Shown here in pieces: positions 33,125-43,274 of a DNA stretch of 64,000 nucleotides (position 1 is its first letter; every line of letters begins with the position of its first letter). A program made the translations under genes and the position numbers. The notes beneath the pieces are model-generated. The model made no database searches and was not told the origin of the DNA. It saw nothing but the letters and a program-made list of their open reading frames with translations. The DNA comes from Sclerotiophoma versabilis (taxonomy: Eukaryota > Ascomycota > Dothideomycetes > Pleosporales > Didymellaceae). The DNA is taken from contig JAAROD010000093.1 in assembly GCA_012274445.1 (NCBI GenBank), positions 186,001 through 250,000 of the forward strand. Reading direction: 5' to 3'.

Positions 33125-36100
33125 CTAGCGGGGGCAGATCTTGGTGTAGTACTGTGAAAGTTTGACAAAGGCTTCAAAGGCCTCTGGCTCCCTTATTAGT
33201 ACTGCAGTGTACGCTAGGCCATCGGCCTGGCTGGACGGCGGTATAGGTGGTCGAAGTGGCCATCTGCTAAAGCTCCCTAGGGTCTTGCGGCAGAGCGCGA
33301 GGTGCTCTGGTGTCTTGTCCTGTCCGCATGAGCAGGTGAGGTTTGCATCCTTGTGGCTGTACTTTCGATGATACCAGGCGAAATCCCCATGTCTAGATCG
33401 GATAGAGAGTAGCCTGGCTAAGGTGGCTCTTGGTAGGTCTAGCTCCTTTGGACTGCTGCGTGGCGCATAGTCCAAGTCCCAGCTCTTGTACCATTTTGAG
33501 AGCTTAGTCTTCCTGTCAGACCACCAGGTCTGTTGTGTGTGCCGTAGTATCTTGCGGGCGACTGACTTGTTGCCCGAGAGTGTAGGCATGGCAGCTTTTC
33601 CAGTTGCGGGTGATGGGTGCTGGGCTTCTAGGTTGGCTAGTCTGTCTGCTGCCTCGTTCCCTTCGATGCCTAGGTGTCCCGGGGCCCATTTGATAGAGAC
33701 GTCGTGTGTCTCCATGGCACCATGGCACTCCAGAAAGGCCCATTGAGAGGTAGGGGGTGCGTCGCCCCTAAGGCACCAAATTACTGAGGTGCTGTCTATG
33801 CACAGCCAGATTCGGCGGGTGCGAAGCGCTGGTTGTCTTATAGTATGCTGGAGGCCTCTCCACGCTCCTATTGCCTCAGCGTCAAAGACGTGTGAGGTAG
33901 GGTGGAGTGATCCGCGTCCAGTCTGGAGTTGTTTTCCGTCTTGATACACTGCAAAGCCGTAGGTGACCCGCTTTTCTCCTTCCTTGGTGTACTGTTCAGA
34001 GCCATCTGAGAAGATAGTGACATCTAGTGGTGAGAGCTGGGCCCACCATTGGTTGAAAGCCTTAGCTGCAGTCTTCTTGTCTATGCCGAGCGTCGGGTCT
34101 GTTCGGCAGCCAGTCGAGTAGTGAGGGGCTATGAGTGTAGTCCTAGGAATCTCTGGTAGAAGAGATGCCATCTGTTGGACTTTAGTCTTGACTCGCTGGG
34201 GTTGTCCAGTTTTTACGCCCCTGTTTACTACATGTACCGATGTGCGTCTAGTAAGGGGGTGTTCTGCATCTGTGGTGCGTAGATGGGTTGCAAATCTGAG
34301 TTTAGCTTGCTCTAGTGCTACTGCTGCTGGTAGCAGTCCAGCATCTCGGAAGAGTGCAGCTGTAGGGGTTGTTCTCCACGCTGGTAGAATGCCCCGTGCT
34401 GCTATAGCCAGTGTCTTGTCTATAGCAGCCACGTGCCATCCAACATAGGCGCTGACCTCTTGTGGCCTGTCTGGCTTAAGTGTATGCGGTTGTTTGGTGC
34501 GGCCTCTGTACCAGCACTCGGTCCCATATAGGAGCGATGGGTACACACAGGCAATAGTAGCCTTGCGGAGGGAGCCGGCTGGTGGTCCATAGGTAGTCCT
34601 AGCCAGACTGCGAATGTGATAGGCTACCTTGGCAGCTTTTGCAGTGCGCGCGGCTACATGTCGTCTAAAGGTGAGTCTGCGGTCGAACCACACTCCTAAC
34701 CAACGCAGGGCTGGCTGGCTGTGCTCTCCGCCTGGGAGGATAGGGTGGATTGTGAGCTGCTCATCTACCACACAGGGAGGGGCATAGCTGCTCCGCTGTC
34801 TGGTCAGGTGGATCATTTCCTGCTTTTCTGGAGCAAAAGTGACCTTGTTGGCCTCTCCCCATGCTCTGATCTGCCTCAGGTCTGATGCTAGGAGCTCAAC
34901 GTTGTCGTCCATAGAGTGTGAAGCCCGGTATAGACATATGTCGTCTGCGTATCCAAACCTCCGTTCTGTATCCATGGATAGTAGCTCAGCTAGATACAGC
35001 GTGTACAGGACAGGAGAGAGAGGCGACCCTTGGGGTGTGCCACAGGCGACAGGGTAGCTAGGGGTGGTGACCTGGCCAAGGCGAACTTGGACCCTCCGGT
35101 CAGTGAGGAATGAGTCTACAAAGAGTATGGTCCTTTGTGACCAGCCCTGCTGGGCCATACGGTGTAGCAGGCGGTTCTTGAGGAGCGCGTCAAAGGCGCC
35201 TTGGACATCAAGGGTGACCATAGTGACATGTTTTCCAAGTACCCATGCGGCTTCAGTGTCGTGGGTGAACGCTGCAGTGAGGTCAGTTGCAGAGCGCTTT
35301 GGAAGCGCGCCGCCATGCTGGGGGCTGAGGATCTTGTGTGTCATGGCGGTCCATGCAATTCGTCTAGCCACTGTTCGTTCGAGTCCCTTCCCAATGCAGG
35401 AGAGAAGCGCTATAGGTCTCCAGGAGCGCGGTGATGTTCGGTCTGTCTTCCCTGCCTTAGGTATCATGGCTACCTCAGCGAGCTTCCACTGTGCTGGGAA
35501 GTGGTTGAGCTCAAGGCATCGCTGAAAGATCCTTCGTACGAGCTCCCCAGCCTGAGCCCAGCAGGCGCGGAGTAGTCGCACAGTAGAGCGATCAGTGCCT
35601 GGTGAGGTGCTTGAGACCCCTACCGTGTTTCGTTCAGCTTCCTCTAGTGAGATGTGTGTGCTCCATGGGAGGGTGTCTGCGTTCTCCTGGTCTGGGCAGT
35701 GCCCAAGGTCATCCTCTGCTGTGTACCGGTTGAGGACTTCTTCTCGAAGGGCCTCTGCCTTCTCTAGGGGGTCTGATATTGTCCTGTTGTTGACAATGAG
35801 AGGACTGTCCTGGTTCTCTGGTGTGAGCTTGTGCCAGGCAATGATCTTGAACAGGTCCTTATCGTCCTTGGCGTTGTCAATGACATGCCTCCAGTACTGC
35901 CTTTTCGCCTGTCGGACTGTAGTCTTGAAGGCCTGTCTCTCTTCCTGTAGACTGTCAGAGCAGAGCTGTCTAGCATGCTTGTAGGTCTGGTAGGCAGTCT
36001 TGCACTCCTTGGTCCACCATGGTGCAGCGCGGCCTTCCTTGCGGTTGAGCTTGCCTGCTGTCTGAACGGAGTGCTGTATAGTCTCTGTGAGCAGCGTGAC

Positions 36101-36958
36101 GCATTCATCTAGTTGTCCTGTATCCTGTGTTGCAAGCGGGTCTGGGATGTTTTGGACACCTATTTCTACTAGCCCAGTAAACTTAGGTAGGCTTGCCTCT
36201 GGGACTCTGTAGTGGTGCTGTTCTAGGTGCGGAGTGCCTGGAGTGGAGAGAGGCACAAAAGTTACTATTGTCTCGTGGTCTGAGCCGCTGTGCATGCTAG
36301 CATCAACAGCAGAGTGGGCGAATGGGATGTTAGAGAAGGTAAGGTCAAGGACGTGGCCAGCGCAGTGTGTTGGCTGCCCTGGCACACCGATGTAGTCCAT
36401 AGAAGCGCTAGCAGCCCATCCGGCTAGCTCCACACCTCCGTTGGCTGCAGTGATGGTAGGCTCAAAGGATTCATGTCTAGCATTAAAGTCTCCTCCCACA
36501 AGGCAGAGTTGAGGAGGTATAAGATGTGTGACGTACTGAATAACGTGCGGGGTGTGTGGTTGTCTGTAACAGTTAAGTATCGCCACTCCATTTACTACAG
36601 CCCAGAGCATGTCTGGGTGGTGGAGGCTCTCTCTAGCCTGGTATCGTAGGCGGTGTCCTTTGCGGATGTATGTCATTACCCTAGGGCGGGCTGATCCTGG
36701 CGTATTAGGGTTGTCCCATGTGCTGATAGGTGCTAGGTGTGTAAAGCCAGGGTGTGTAGAAGTTCTGGAGTTAGCACATGTAAAAGGCTCTTGAACACAC
36801 ACAACATCTATGCCCTTCTGAAAAGCCGCCTCTAGTATTGTGATGTGCCAAGGTGAGCTCCTGCTAACATTGGCCCAGCATACACGAAGTTGTTTGCTTG
36901 GTGGGCTGGGCTGTTGATGCCTGTCGTAGGCTAGGGTGTTGTGGGGGTGTTCTAGCAT
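33125..36958 (-). CDS. LINE ORF2 polyprotein, copy C
   Basis: 1277 aa, identical to ORF2 of copy B (53422-57255), where residues are described. It contains an apurinic-type endonuclease (VGGDFNARHE, GSDHETI), a reverse transcriptase with GTPQGSPLSP and YADD, an RNase H with the D-E-D-D set, and a C-terminal CSCGQDKTPEHLALC knuckle. The protein should nick the target and prime reverse transcription of the LINE RNA. The start codon overlaps the ORF1 stop in ATGCTAG. No disabling change is seen. Confidence 0.93.
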   Translation of the reverse strand: MLEHPHNTLAYDRHQQPSPPSKQLRVCWANVSRSSPWHITILEAAFQKGIDVVCVQEPFTCANSRTSTHPGFTHLAPISTWDNPNTPGSARPRVMTYIRKGHRLRYQARESLHHPDMLWAVVNGVAILNCYRQPHTPHVIQYVTHLIPPQLCLVGGDFNARHESFEPTITAANGGVELAGWAASASMDYIGVPGQPTHCAGHVLDLTFSNIPFAHSAVDASMHSGSDHETIVTFVPLSTPGTPHLEQHHYRVPEASLPKFTGLVEIGVQNIPDPLATQDTGQLDECVTLLTETIQHSVQTAGKLNRKEGRAAPWWTKECKTAYQTYKHARQLCSDSLQEERQAFKTTVRQAKRQYWRHVIDNAKDDKDLFKIIAWHKLTPENQDSPLIVNNRTISDPLEKAEALREEVLNRYTAEDDLGHCPDQENADTLPWSTHISLEEAERNTVGVSSTSPGTDRSTVRLLRACWAQAGELVRRIFQRCLELNHFPAQWKLAEVAMIPKAGKTDRTSPRSWRPIALLSCIGKGLERTVARRIAWTAMTHKILSPQHGGALPKRSATDLTAAFTHDTEAAWVLGKHVTMVTLDVQGAFDALLKNRLLHRMAQQGWSQRTILFVDSFLTDRRVQVRLGQVTTPSYPVACGTPQGSPLSPVLYTLYLAELLSMDTERRFGYADDICLYRASHSMDDNVELLASDLRQIRAWGEANKVTFAPEKQEMIHLTRQRSSYAPPCVVDEQLTIHPILPGGEHSQPALRWLGVWFDRRLTFRRHVAARTAKAAKVAYHIRSLARTTYGPPAGSLRKATIACVYPSLLYGTECWYRGRTKQPHTLKPDRPQEVSAYVGWHVAAIDKTLAIAARGILPAWRTTPTAALFRDAGLLPAAVALEQAKLRFATHLRTTDAEHPLTRRTSVHVVNRGVKTGQPQRVKTKVQQMASLLPEIPRTTLIAPHYSTGCRTDPTLGIDKKTAAKAFNQWWAQLSPLDVTIFSDGSEQYTKEGEKRVTYGFAVYQDGKQLQTGRGSLHPTSHVFDAEAIGAWRGLQHTIRQPALRTRRIWLCIDSTSVIWCLRGDAPPTSQWAFLECHGAMETHDVSIKWAPGHLGIEGNEAADRLANLEAQHPSPATGKAAMPTLSGNKSVARKILRHTQQTWWSDRKTKLSKWYKSWDLDYAPRSSPKELDLPRATLARLLSIRSRHGDFAWYHRKYSHKDANLTCSCGQDKTPEHLALCRKTLGSFSRWPLRPPIPPSSQADGLAYTAVLIREPEAFEAFVKLSQYYTKICPR

Positions 36959-38607
36959 GATGATGGCGGGTCATCGCTCATGCTGGCGTCTTCTCTCTCC
37001 GAGGTGGACGGGTCAGTGTGGATAGTTGGTTGTGGACGAATGCTGCCGGCAGACAGTTGTCCTACATTAAGGTTTCTCTGGCCTGTGGCCGCCCGCCTTG
37101 GTCTCTTTTCTCTGCTCGCAGTAGAAGAGGATGTGTAGGAGGCAGCAGTTGTAGGAAGTGAAGCCCTGCCCTCTCCAACTTGCCTCTGGGTGGAAGGGCG
37201 GGGAGGCTCTGTCTCTGATGCCTCTAAGGGAGTAGTCTCAGGCTGAAGTGTAGCCTGTCTACGGCTCTCTTCAACTGTCCTGTAGAGGTGTTGCTGTGCT
37301 ATCTTGCCTGCGCGACGGATAGCCTTTATCTCAGTCTTTGTGGGCTTGATGATGTGTCCACGAACCCGACGAGGGGCAGCAGGGCAGTTAGAGTGGCCAG
37401 CTGGATGAGGGCCGTGACAGTTAGCACACACAGCTTTGTGGGGGCAACTGTCCCCGTACTGTCCTTGGTGTCTATCCGTACGGTCACCGCACTGTGCACA
37501 GCGGGCTACTCGGGTACAGCGGGCAGCGTTGCAGTAGCCCTGGCAGCCTGGGTTATGTCGCTGTATGGTTGGGTGTTTGTGGATCTTCTTTGAAAACTGG
37601 CTGGTGCCAAAGAGCTGGAACGAACGGACTGGCTCTTTGTATGAAACAATCCAGGTAGTGAGGCCATTCTGATTCGCCCCATGCCGTGAGGTCCTGCAGC
37701 TGACTGGCTGCTTGCCTGTTTGCGAGTAGACCTCTTCCTCTACCAGCTGGGTAGTGGTCGGTAGTTCTGTGCCGTCGAGGGCCCGGAAAGAGCTGGGTAC
37801 TCCTTGTACCGCGTAGTTGATCCAGTGTTCTGGGATCCTCACCGCGTCTCCGTCTAGCGTCCTTACTAGAAGTCCCTGGTTTTCTTGAGTTAGGAGTTGC
37901 TCCCGAATTCTCTGGTTTGCTGGGGTAATCGCCCAGCCTGTGTTGATTGGTGATGCCGTAGGTATGTCTCTAAGGGTGATTCCTTCTATGCTTTTGCAAA
38001 TTGCCTGCCTCACTGCAAAGGGTGAGGGTTGTCGCAGTCGTGTTGCTGGGTTAGAGATGGATATGAAGATTCGATTGTCTTCTTTTGGCTTAGCTGGCGG
38101 GCTAGGCCGAGACCTAGCAGGGTTCAGGGGTTGGTTGCCACCCCTATCTGAGTTTTGGGGGTCTCTGGCTACGTCCGCCCAAGAGCGGCGTCCCGACTCT
38201 TGGCTCCTGGGGTTGCTGTGACTGGTGTCACTGCTCCAGCGAGAGCTAGAAGGAGAGTTGCTTAGATTGAGAGAGGTTAGAGCCTGGATAACTCTCTGCT
38301 GCAGTTCCTCAGCAATCTTGGCTTCTTGCGGGTTAGTGTAACTCGCTGCGTGTTGGTCTGCCAATGTTGCAAAAGCCGTAGTGATAGTGTTCCAGAGCTG
38401 GGCAGTTTTCTGAGTCTCAGCGATGTGGCGTTGAACAGCATCAGAGACTCGAGGTTTGGGAGCACCCCCACCGGGGTTCTGGCTGCGCAGAAGGGGTGCA
38501 TGATGATGCACGTCCTCCTGGGGCCGTCTTGGGGCGCGTGTATACAGCTGCTGAGGGATCTCGTAGTCTGGGGACCCTGTGTGCTGGGAGGAGGGAGACT
38601 CTGCCAT
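36952..38607 (-). CDS. LINE ORF1 nucleic-acid-binding protein, copy C
   Basis: 551 aa, identical to ORF1 of copy B. The N-terminal part is Pro/Ser/Gln-rich with a helical stretch; the region from about residue 353 to 410 is Cys/His-rich (CQGYCNAARC, CAQCGDR, CANCHGPHPAGHSNC), the gag-like knuckles of I/Tad-clade ORF1 proteins. It should coat the LINE RNA in a ribonucleoprotein particle. It overlaps ORF2 by 7 nt. Confidence 0.9.
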   Translation of the reverse strand: MAESPSSQHTGSPDYEIPQQLYTRAPRRPQEDVHHHAPLLRSQNPGGGAPKPRVSDAVQRHIAETQKTAQLWNTITTAFATLADQHAASYTNPQEAKIAEELQQRVIQALTSLNLSNSPSSSRWSSDTSHSNPRSQESGRRSWADVARDPQNSDRGGNQPLNPARSRPSPPAKPKEDNRIFISISNPATRLRQPSPFAVRQAICKSIEGITLRDIPTASPINTGWAITPANQRIREQLLTQENQGLLVRTLDGDAVRIPEHWINYAVQGVPSSFRALDGTELPTTTQLVEEEVYSQTGKQPVSCRTSRHGANQNGLTTWIVSYKEPVRSFQLFGTSQFSKKIHKHPTIQRHNPGCQGYCNAARCTRVARCAQCGDRTDRHQGQYGDSCPHKAVCANCHGPHPAGHSNCPAAPRRVRGHIIKPTKTEIKAIRRAGKIAQQHLYRTVEESRRQATLQPETTPLEASETEPPRPSTQRQVGEGRASLPTTAASYTSSSTASREKRPRRAATGQRNLNVGQLSAGSIRPQPTIHTDPSTSEREDASMSDDPPSSC

Positions 38608-38750
38608 CCTGGCAAGCTCCTTTGCGCTACAGCGCAGGGTGCTTGGTGGACGTTAGAGGTACTCCCTGAATCAGCGAAGTGAGCTTGTTCAGTTGCTGGG
38701 ATTTTTAGGGCCTCTAGAAAGGTAACCCAAAAATCAAAAAGTTGGTGTTC

Positions 38751-39891
38751 GGTTGTCGCGTTGATAGGGACTAGCCCTGACGCCTTAAAGGCCTTTTGAC
38801 AGTTTGCCTCTGTAAACACGTTAAATAACGCATCTCTAAAGGCTGGTAGGAAGCCTTGTTGATATGGAAGACGCGTCGGCGTGCCAAGTCTCTGACGCTT
38901 TGAGAGTACTTGCGCTTCAACGGCAAGAAGCAGAACACGTCAAGCGGCTGGAGGATGTGCGACGAGTGAGCTGTCATGCAGAGAGTAAGGGTGTTATTTT
39001 CAAGACAGTAGTCCTTAAAATCCTGGTTGAGGTGGCTCTCACAGCCGTCTAGTATAAGCAGCCTATACCCCCCACCTGACGCGACTTTGTATGCGCGTCA
39101 AAGTGCTTCAACCACTTAAGACCAAACGCGTTATTTGTCCAGCCGTTCTCAGAGACTGAGAGCTTCCAGTTGTAGGGTATATCTGTCTCCTCATACCACA
39201 CAGAGATATGGACAACCCCTTTGTAGATAATAAAAGGCGGGGTTGCATAACCAGCAGCGCAGATGCTTTGGATAACTGTAACCCACTCGCGATCGCCTGG
39301 CTGGATAAGATTAGGTCGATCACGTCTCTCTGCACCTGTGACAACCTTCATTGAACCAATAACGCCCATCTGAAACCCAGTTTCATCAAAGTTGTGGATG
39401 TCGTCGTTGTGGACGCCGTACGTGGCTTTGGTGTCCTCTACCAGCTTGAACCACGCGCCCATTATCTCTGGGTCCTCCTGCAGTATCCTCTGGCAGTCCT
39501 TTGCTCGATTGAACGCTATCTTAAGCTCAGATGAACGCGTTACGAATCTCTCAGCTCAGTGTTTGCCAACAGGCTGTCCACCACGCACACCCAGCAGTTT
39601 ATTAGCTATATTTGCTACCTCACACAGTCGGGGCGCGAATCCTCGCGCGTCAAGGTTAAGTATATATTGGATAATTGTTTGCTCTTCAGTTGCTGTAAGC
39701 TTCTGGCAATTTGGTTGGGTTTGAGCTCGAGAGGTGATTCCGTGGAGTCGATCAGAGAGCCTCTGGTGTTTAACGTTAAAAGCTGCAGCAGCGCGTCGCA
39801 GGCTCTTAAATTGACCTAATGTATAGGCTTGAAGGGCAAGATCAACTCTACTATCTTCCTTAAAGGTCATTGCGTTGTGTTGTTGAGACAT
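38751..39891 (-). pseudogene. transposase X, pogo/Fot1-like, decayed and split by LINE
   Basis: Reads from MSQQHNAMTFK at 39891. A helix-turn-helix (SLRRAAAAFNVKHQRLSDRL) and a CENP-B-type segment (LNLDARGFAPRL) precede the DDE domain with IHNFDETGFQMG, RLLILDGCESH and LQPLDVFCF. Decay is visible: TGA replaces the conserved Trp after VGK (about 39555), and there are frame changes near 39060 and near 38850. After KASGLVPINA the frame enters LINE copy C, so the C-terminal part of X is missing. The element is inactive. Its own right terminal repeat should lie beyond the LINE but F1 sequence is there instead. Confidence 0.8.
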
Positions 39892-39916
39892 TACGTGATA
39901 AGGACAAAATTGGTTG

Positions 39917-39966
39917 TGCCAAGGAAAAGTGGCCGGCTCGGTGGGTTGGCCGGCTCGGTGGTGGAA
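39917..39966 (-). repeat. terminal inverted repeat of element X
   Basis: Outer end at 39966, next to TA (39967-39968). Read inward on the minus strand it contains CCGAGCCGGCC twice with 17-nt spacing, then CACTTTTCCTTGG. The matching partner end is not found in the window, in agreement with the chimeric structure of the locus. Confidence 0.65.
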
Positions 39967-39968
39967 TA

Positions 39969-40837
39969 CGTTATACTATGCTGCATAGTATATTATACTA
40001 ATATATAGTAGTTTGTGCATTCTTTCTATATATATTTGCGTATTATACCCTACCTTACTATATATACTATAGTGTCTCAAAGACTAAGTACTACTACTAA
40101 TATACACTCTCTTCTTTATCTTTATTCTATTACTATAAACAGCGTTGAGAATCCTGCGACTCCAACATCAGGAGTATGCTGATTATATCAGGGCAAGCCG
40201 GATGCCTACAGCTTCGGGCCTTTCTGCACTGTCTGACTGAGGGCCTGACAGGTTCCCCTATTGCTTATAGATCTTCGCTAGATATAGCTCACAGATCTGT
40301 ATTACCTCACCTTAGTTTTATGTTTGCTTATGCTATAATCTTAGGCAAAAGTAGAGTCCCTTGCCGTGCGTAGCAGGGGTACTGCTACCACAAACTAAAC
40401 TAGAGGGACCTCAACACAGTTATATACTACATAAAAATTTAATGTTTTATGTAGAGGGAAGGACGTAGGAGGCATTAGAAGACAGCTTACAACACAAATC
40501 ATAGAGGATTCAGTTCTATGCAGAGGTATAGCCATTTTGCTAACCTAAGGCCACATCCCTGCTCTGCACTGGCTAAGGGACTCTACCTTTACTAGAGACC
40601 GTAGTAGATTCTTACTTAATAAAGCCGATAGATCTGCTTGTGTTATTAGATAAAGCCCTGACTACTTTACTAGAGCTAATACGCCTTAGATAGTTTAGCA
40701 TAGCTAGACTTAGCAAGGCTTCCTTAAGCTTGACGTATATAAATGATACTGTATCTCTCATCACTACTTTCAGCATCAATCATCTCGATCAGCAAATAAA
40801 AAGCACTTACACAAATATCTACTTCAGTCTATCAGTT
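39969..40837. other. AT-rich spacer
   Basis: Strongly AT-rich, with TA-rich tracts at 39965-40110 and no supported gene. It looks like old, decayed repeat DNA, but no family can be named. The right part contains the probable promoter and leader of the small secreted-protein gene at 40838. Confidence 0.5.
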
Positions 40838-41062
40838 ATGAAGCTCTTTGCTACCCTCTCTCTTACGCTCTGCACCTTTTTGGCCGTGGCTGCTGCCTTC
40901 CCATCGGACATCGACAATGGAGTGCTTGGAAAAGACAATCCGGAATGCACCAAGAAAAACCCCGCTGCCGCTGCGTTATGCAAGCCTGGTGCTCAGGCTA
41001 ATCCGCCTACTCGGGGTTGCTCAGCGGCATCAGGCTGCGCTCGTCAAGGTGGCGGCAAATAA
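40838..41062 (+). CDS. small secreted cysteine-containing protein
   Basis: 74 aa. Residues 1-20 form a clear signal peptide (MKLFATLSLTLCTFLAVAAA). The mature part of about 54 residues is hydrophilic with four cysteines (ECTKK, LCKPG, GCSAASGC) and ends in GGGK. There is no known domain. Short, cysteine-bearing secreted proteins inside transposon-rich DNA are typical candidates for effectors or antimicrobial peptides, but this is only by analogy. The ATG at 40838 is the one that starts the signal peptide, and the upstream DNA has a long T/A-rich leader. Confidence 0.6.
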   Translation: MKLFATLSLTLCTFLAVAAAFPSDIDNGVLGKDNPECTKKNPAAAALCKPGAQANPPTRGCSAASGCARQGGGK

Positions 41063-41404
41063 ATGTAAGCAAATTGCAAGCAAATGAGCAGAAGGTGAAA
41101 CTCAAACTGATAGTGCACCTTACAGATACCTTACTGTCTATTCTAGTGCTGCACGGAGCACTTCAACTTGGTAGGTTAAACGCTGGTAGATAGTATTTGA
41201 ATACATAGATGAGGTTGAGGAACTGCAAGACATCTTTTAATATTGGATTAAAACGCTAGATTCAACTTGAATTTAATTTATTCTTCCAAATCTAGATCAA
41301 GTTTGTGATTGTTTAGTGGTTGGTGTTAGAGGACGCTGTGAAGTAAGTTCGTTCCTAGTCTAGTAACGTACACAGTTAACAAGCAGGATGCGCTAAATCA
41401 AAGT

Positions 41405-41854
41405 CTTAACGTATGGTACCTCACGGACAAGTTGCTCACCCAAGCGAGCTTACTTTTGCCAAGACCACACCACTACCACAACTACTTTGCAACACTACAG
41501 TACGCAACAAAGTAAGCTGGCCGAGGTGCTTTTCAGCCAGGGGTACTTCTCAGCCACCCACACCAGCTATCGTCGCTACATTTAAAGCCGATTTTGGTCA
41601 ACAACAGAGGTTATATTTGCCACTCATTACACATGGCTTGGAGCCCAGCTTTTGCTGCTTCTACTGCTGTTTTATCCCGTGATTTGCTCGCAGCTTCGGC
41701 AGCTTAAGCAGCAGCTTTGTCAATAGCAGCCTTGATAACCTCAATGTTGCTAAACCGCTCGTTTTGATCCACCCTAACAAATAATACGGTAAACAGTAAT
41801 AATGGTCGTGCGGATTTCCCAGGAGTCCAAGCGTTTTAAATAACAGGAGTAACG
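41405..41854 (+). mobile_element. relic of a W/Y-type transposon end
   Basis: From 41412 the sequence (CTCACGGACAAG ... CACTTTTG-like, then CCAAGACCACACCACTACCA) matches the leader of element W (minus strand, 46141 inward) and of Y (41857 onward). No transposase frame follows before Y begins. It is probably a deleted copy or a short non-autonomous derivative. Confidence 0.45.
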
Positions 41855-41856
41855 TA

Positions 41857-43274
41857 CTTCACGGGTGAGCGGATCACTCTGCCAAGACTACACCAAACCT
41901 CTACCTTACTACGCGATGCCTCAACAACAATACCAATCTACGCCCTTAAGAGAAGCTGCGATACAGCTTGCGCTCCAGGCAATTAAACAAGACGCGACGC
42001 TTACACTGCGACGCGCTGCAGCTATATATAACGCACCTTACAGCACACTACACGCTCGATACACAGGACGACCTGCACGAGCTAATTGTACGCAAAGTCA
42101 ACAGAATATGGATCAGACTGAGGAGGATGTGATTGCTGAGTACATCATTGAGCTAGATGCACGAGGATTTGCCCCTCGGCTGGCTGCTGTAGCTGATATG
42201 GCCAATTCTTTGCGTGCTGAGCGCAATATGGGCCATGTTGGCATAAACTGGCCCAATACGTTCGTTAAGCGCCGCCCTGACCTTAAAGTAAAGTTTAATC
42301 GCAAGTACGACTACAAGAGAGCCCTCTTTGAGGATCTAGAGATTATACAAGGCTGGTTTGGGCTTGTAGCGAATGTCAAAGCCAAGTATGGCATCCAGGA
42401 TGATGACACGTACAACTTTGATGAGACAGGCTTTATGATGGGCCAGATATCCACAGGAGCAGTTGTCACAGGTTCAGAGCGTCGAGGACGGCCAAAGGCA
42501 GTGCAGCAGGGCAATCGAGAATGGACAACGGTCATACAGGGCATCAATGGCACAGGGCGGGCCATTCCACCCTTCATCATCTTTAAAGGTCGCAACCACC
42601 TCTCTGCCTGGTACAAAGAGAATAACCTGCCCTATGACTGGGTTATTGGAGTCTCTGAGAACGGATGGACTACCAACAAGCTTGGTCTGGACTGGTTAAA
42701 GCACTTTAATGCCTATACAAAGACGCGCACCCAAGGAGTGCACCGGCTGCTCCTTATTGACGGCCACGAGAGCCACAACTCCCTTGACTTCCAACAATAC
42801 TGCAAGGAAGCAAACATCATCACACTGTGTATGCCTCCACACTCATCTCACCTCTTACAACCACTAGATGTGGGTTGTTTTGCCCCTCTGAAGAAGGCAT
42901 ATGGGCGCCAAGCCAAGAATCTCATGCACAACCACATTACTCATATTACTAAAACTGAGTTCCTACCATGCTTTATAGACGCCTACAAGGAGACATTTAC
43001 TTCTAGCAATATCCAAGGAGGCTTCCGAGGCGCTGGAATAGTCTCCTTTGACCCAGAACGGGTCATAATGGGTCTTGATGTCCGCCTACGTACCCCACCG
43101 CTACCCACTGTAGAAGATACTCCCTGGCAGTCCCAAACCCTAAGCACTACCCTGCAATTAGGGTCGCAATCAACGCTAGTTCAAGAGAGGATTCAAAGGC
43201 ATGCAAGCAGTTCACCAACTTCAATGGTTGAGGCCTTTGAAAAGCTTGCCAAAGGCGCAGCTACCGTACCGGTA
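41857..43274 (+). mobile_element. Fot1/pogo-like element Y, interrupted by Z
   Basis: The left end follows TA at 41855-41856 and reads CTTCACGGGTGAGCGGATCA. Compared with the related W end it seems to have lost one of two 17-nt units. The transposase gene follows. At 43273-43274 a TA is followed by the terminal repeat of element Z, so Z inserted into the 3' part of Y. The right end of Y is not seen. Confidence 0.65.

Larger units (their letters stand above)
31771..38750 (-). repeat. left arm of a 6,980-bp inverted repeat
   Basis: This segment equals the reverse complement of 51630-58609. Landmarks correspond at exactly equal distances (TIR end, 279-codon frame, LINE ORF2 and ORF1 ends, LINE 5' end), so no indels exist. 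The only mismatch I spotted is at 38736 versus 51644. The arm consists of a Fot1-type TIR, the transposase C-terminal part and a whole LINE. The sequence outside the arms differs on both sides. Confidence 0.93.
32694..38750 (-). mobile_element. full-length Tad/I-type LINE, copy C
   Basis: About 6.04 kb without long terminal repeats. Order: a 5' leader of about 140 bp, ORF1 (zinc knuckles), ORF2 (endonuclease, reverse transcriptase, RNase H), a pyrimidine-rich 3' UTR and a CCAA-repeat tail ending CCCACCCAACGCC. It lies in transposase X at the codon after VPINA, in sense orientation. Its 3' flank, however, is the C-terminal part of another transposase (F1), so this locus is chimeric. Both frames are intact; the copy could be active. 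Confidence 0.92.
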
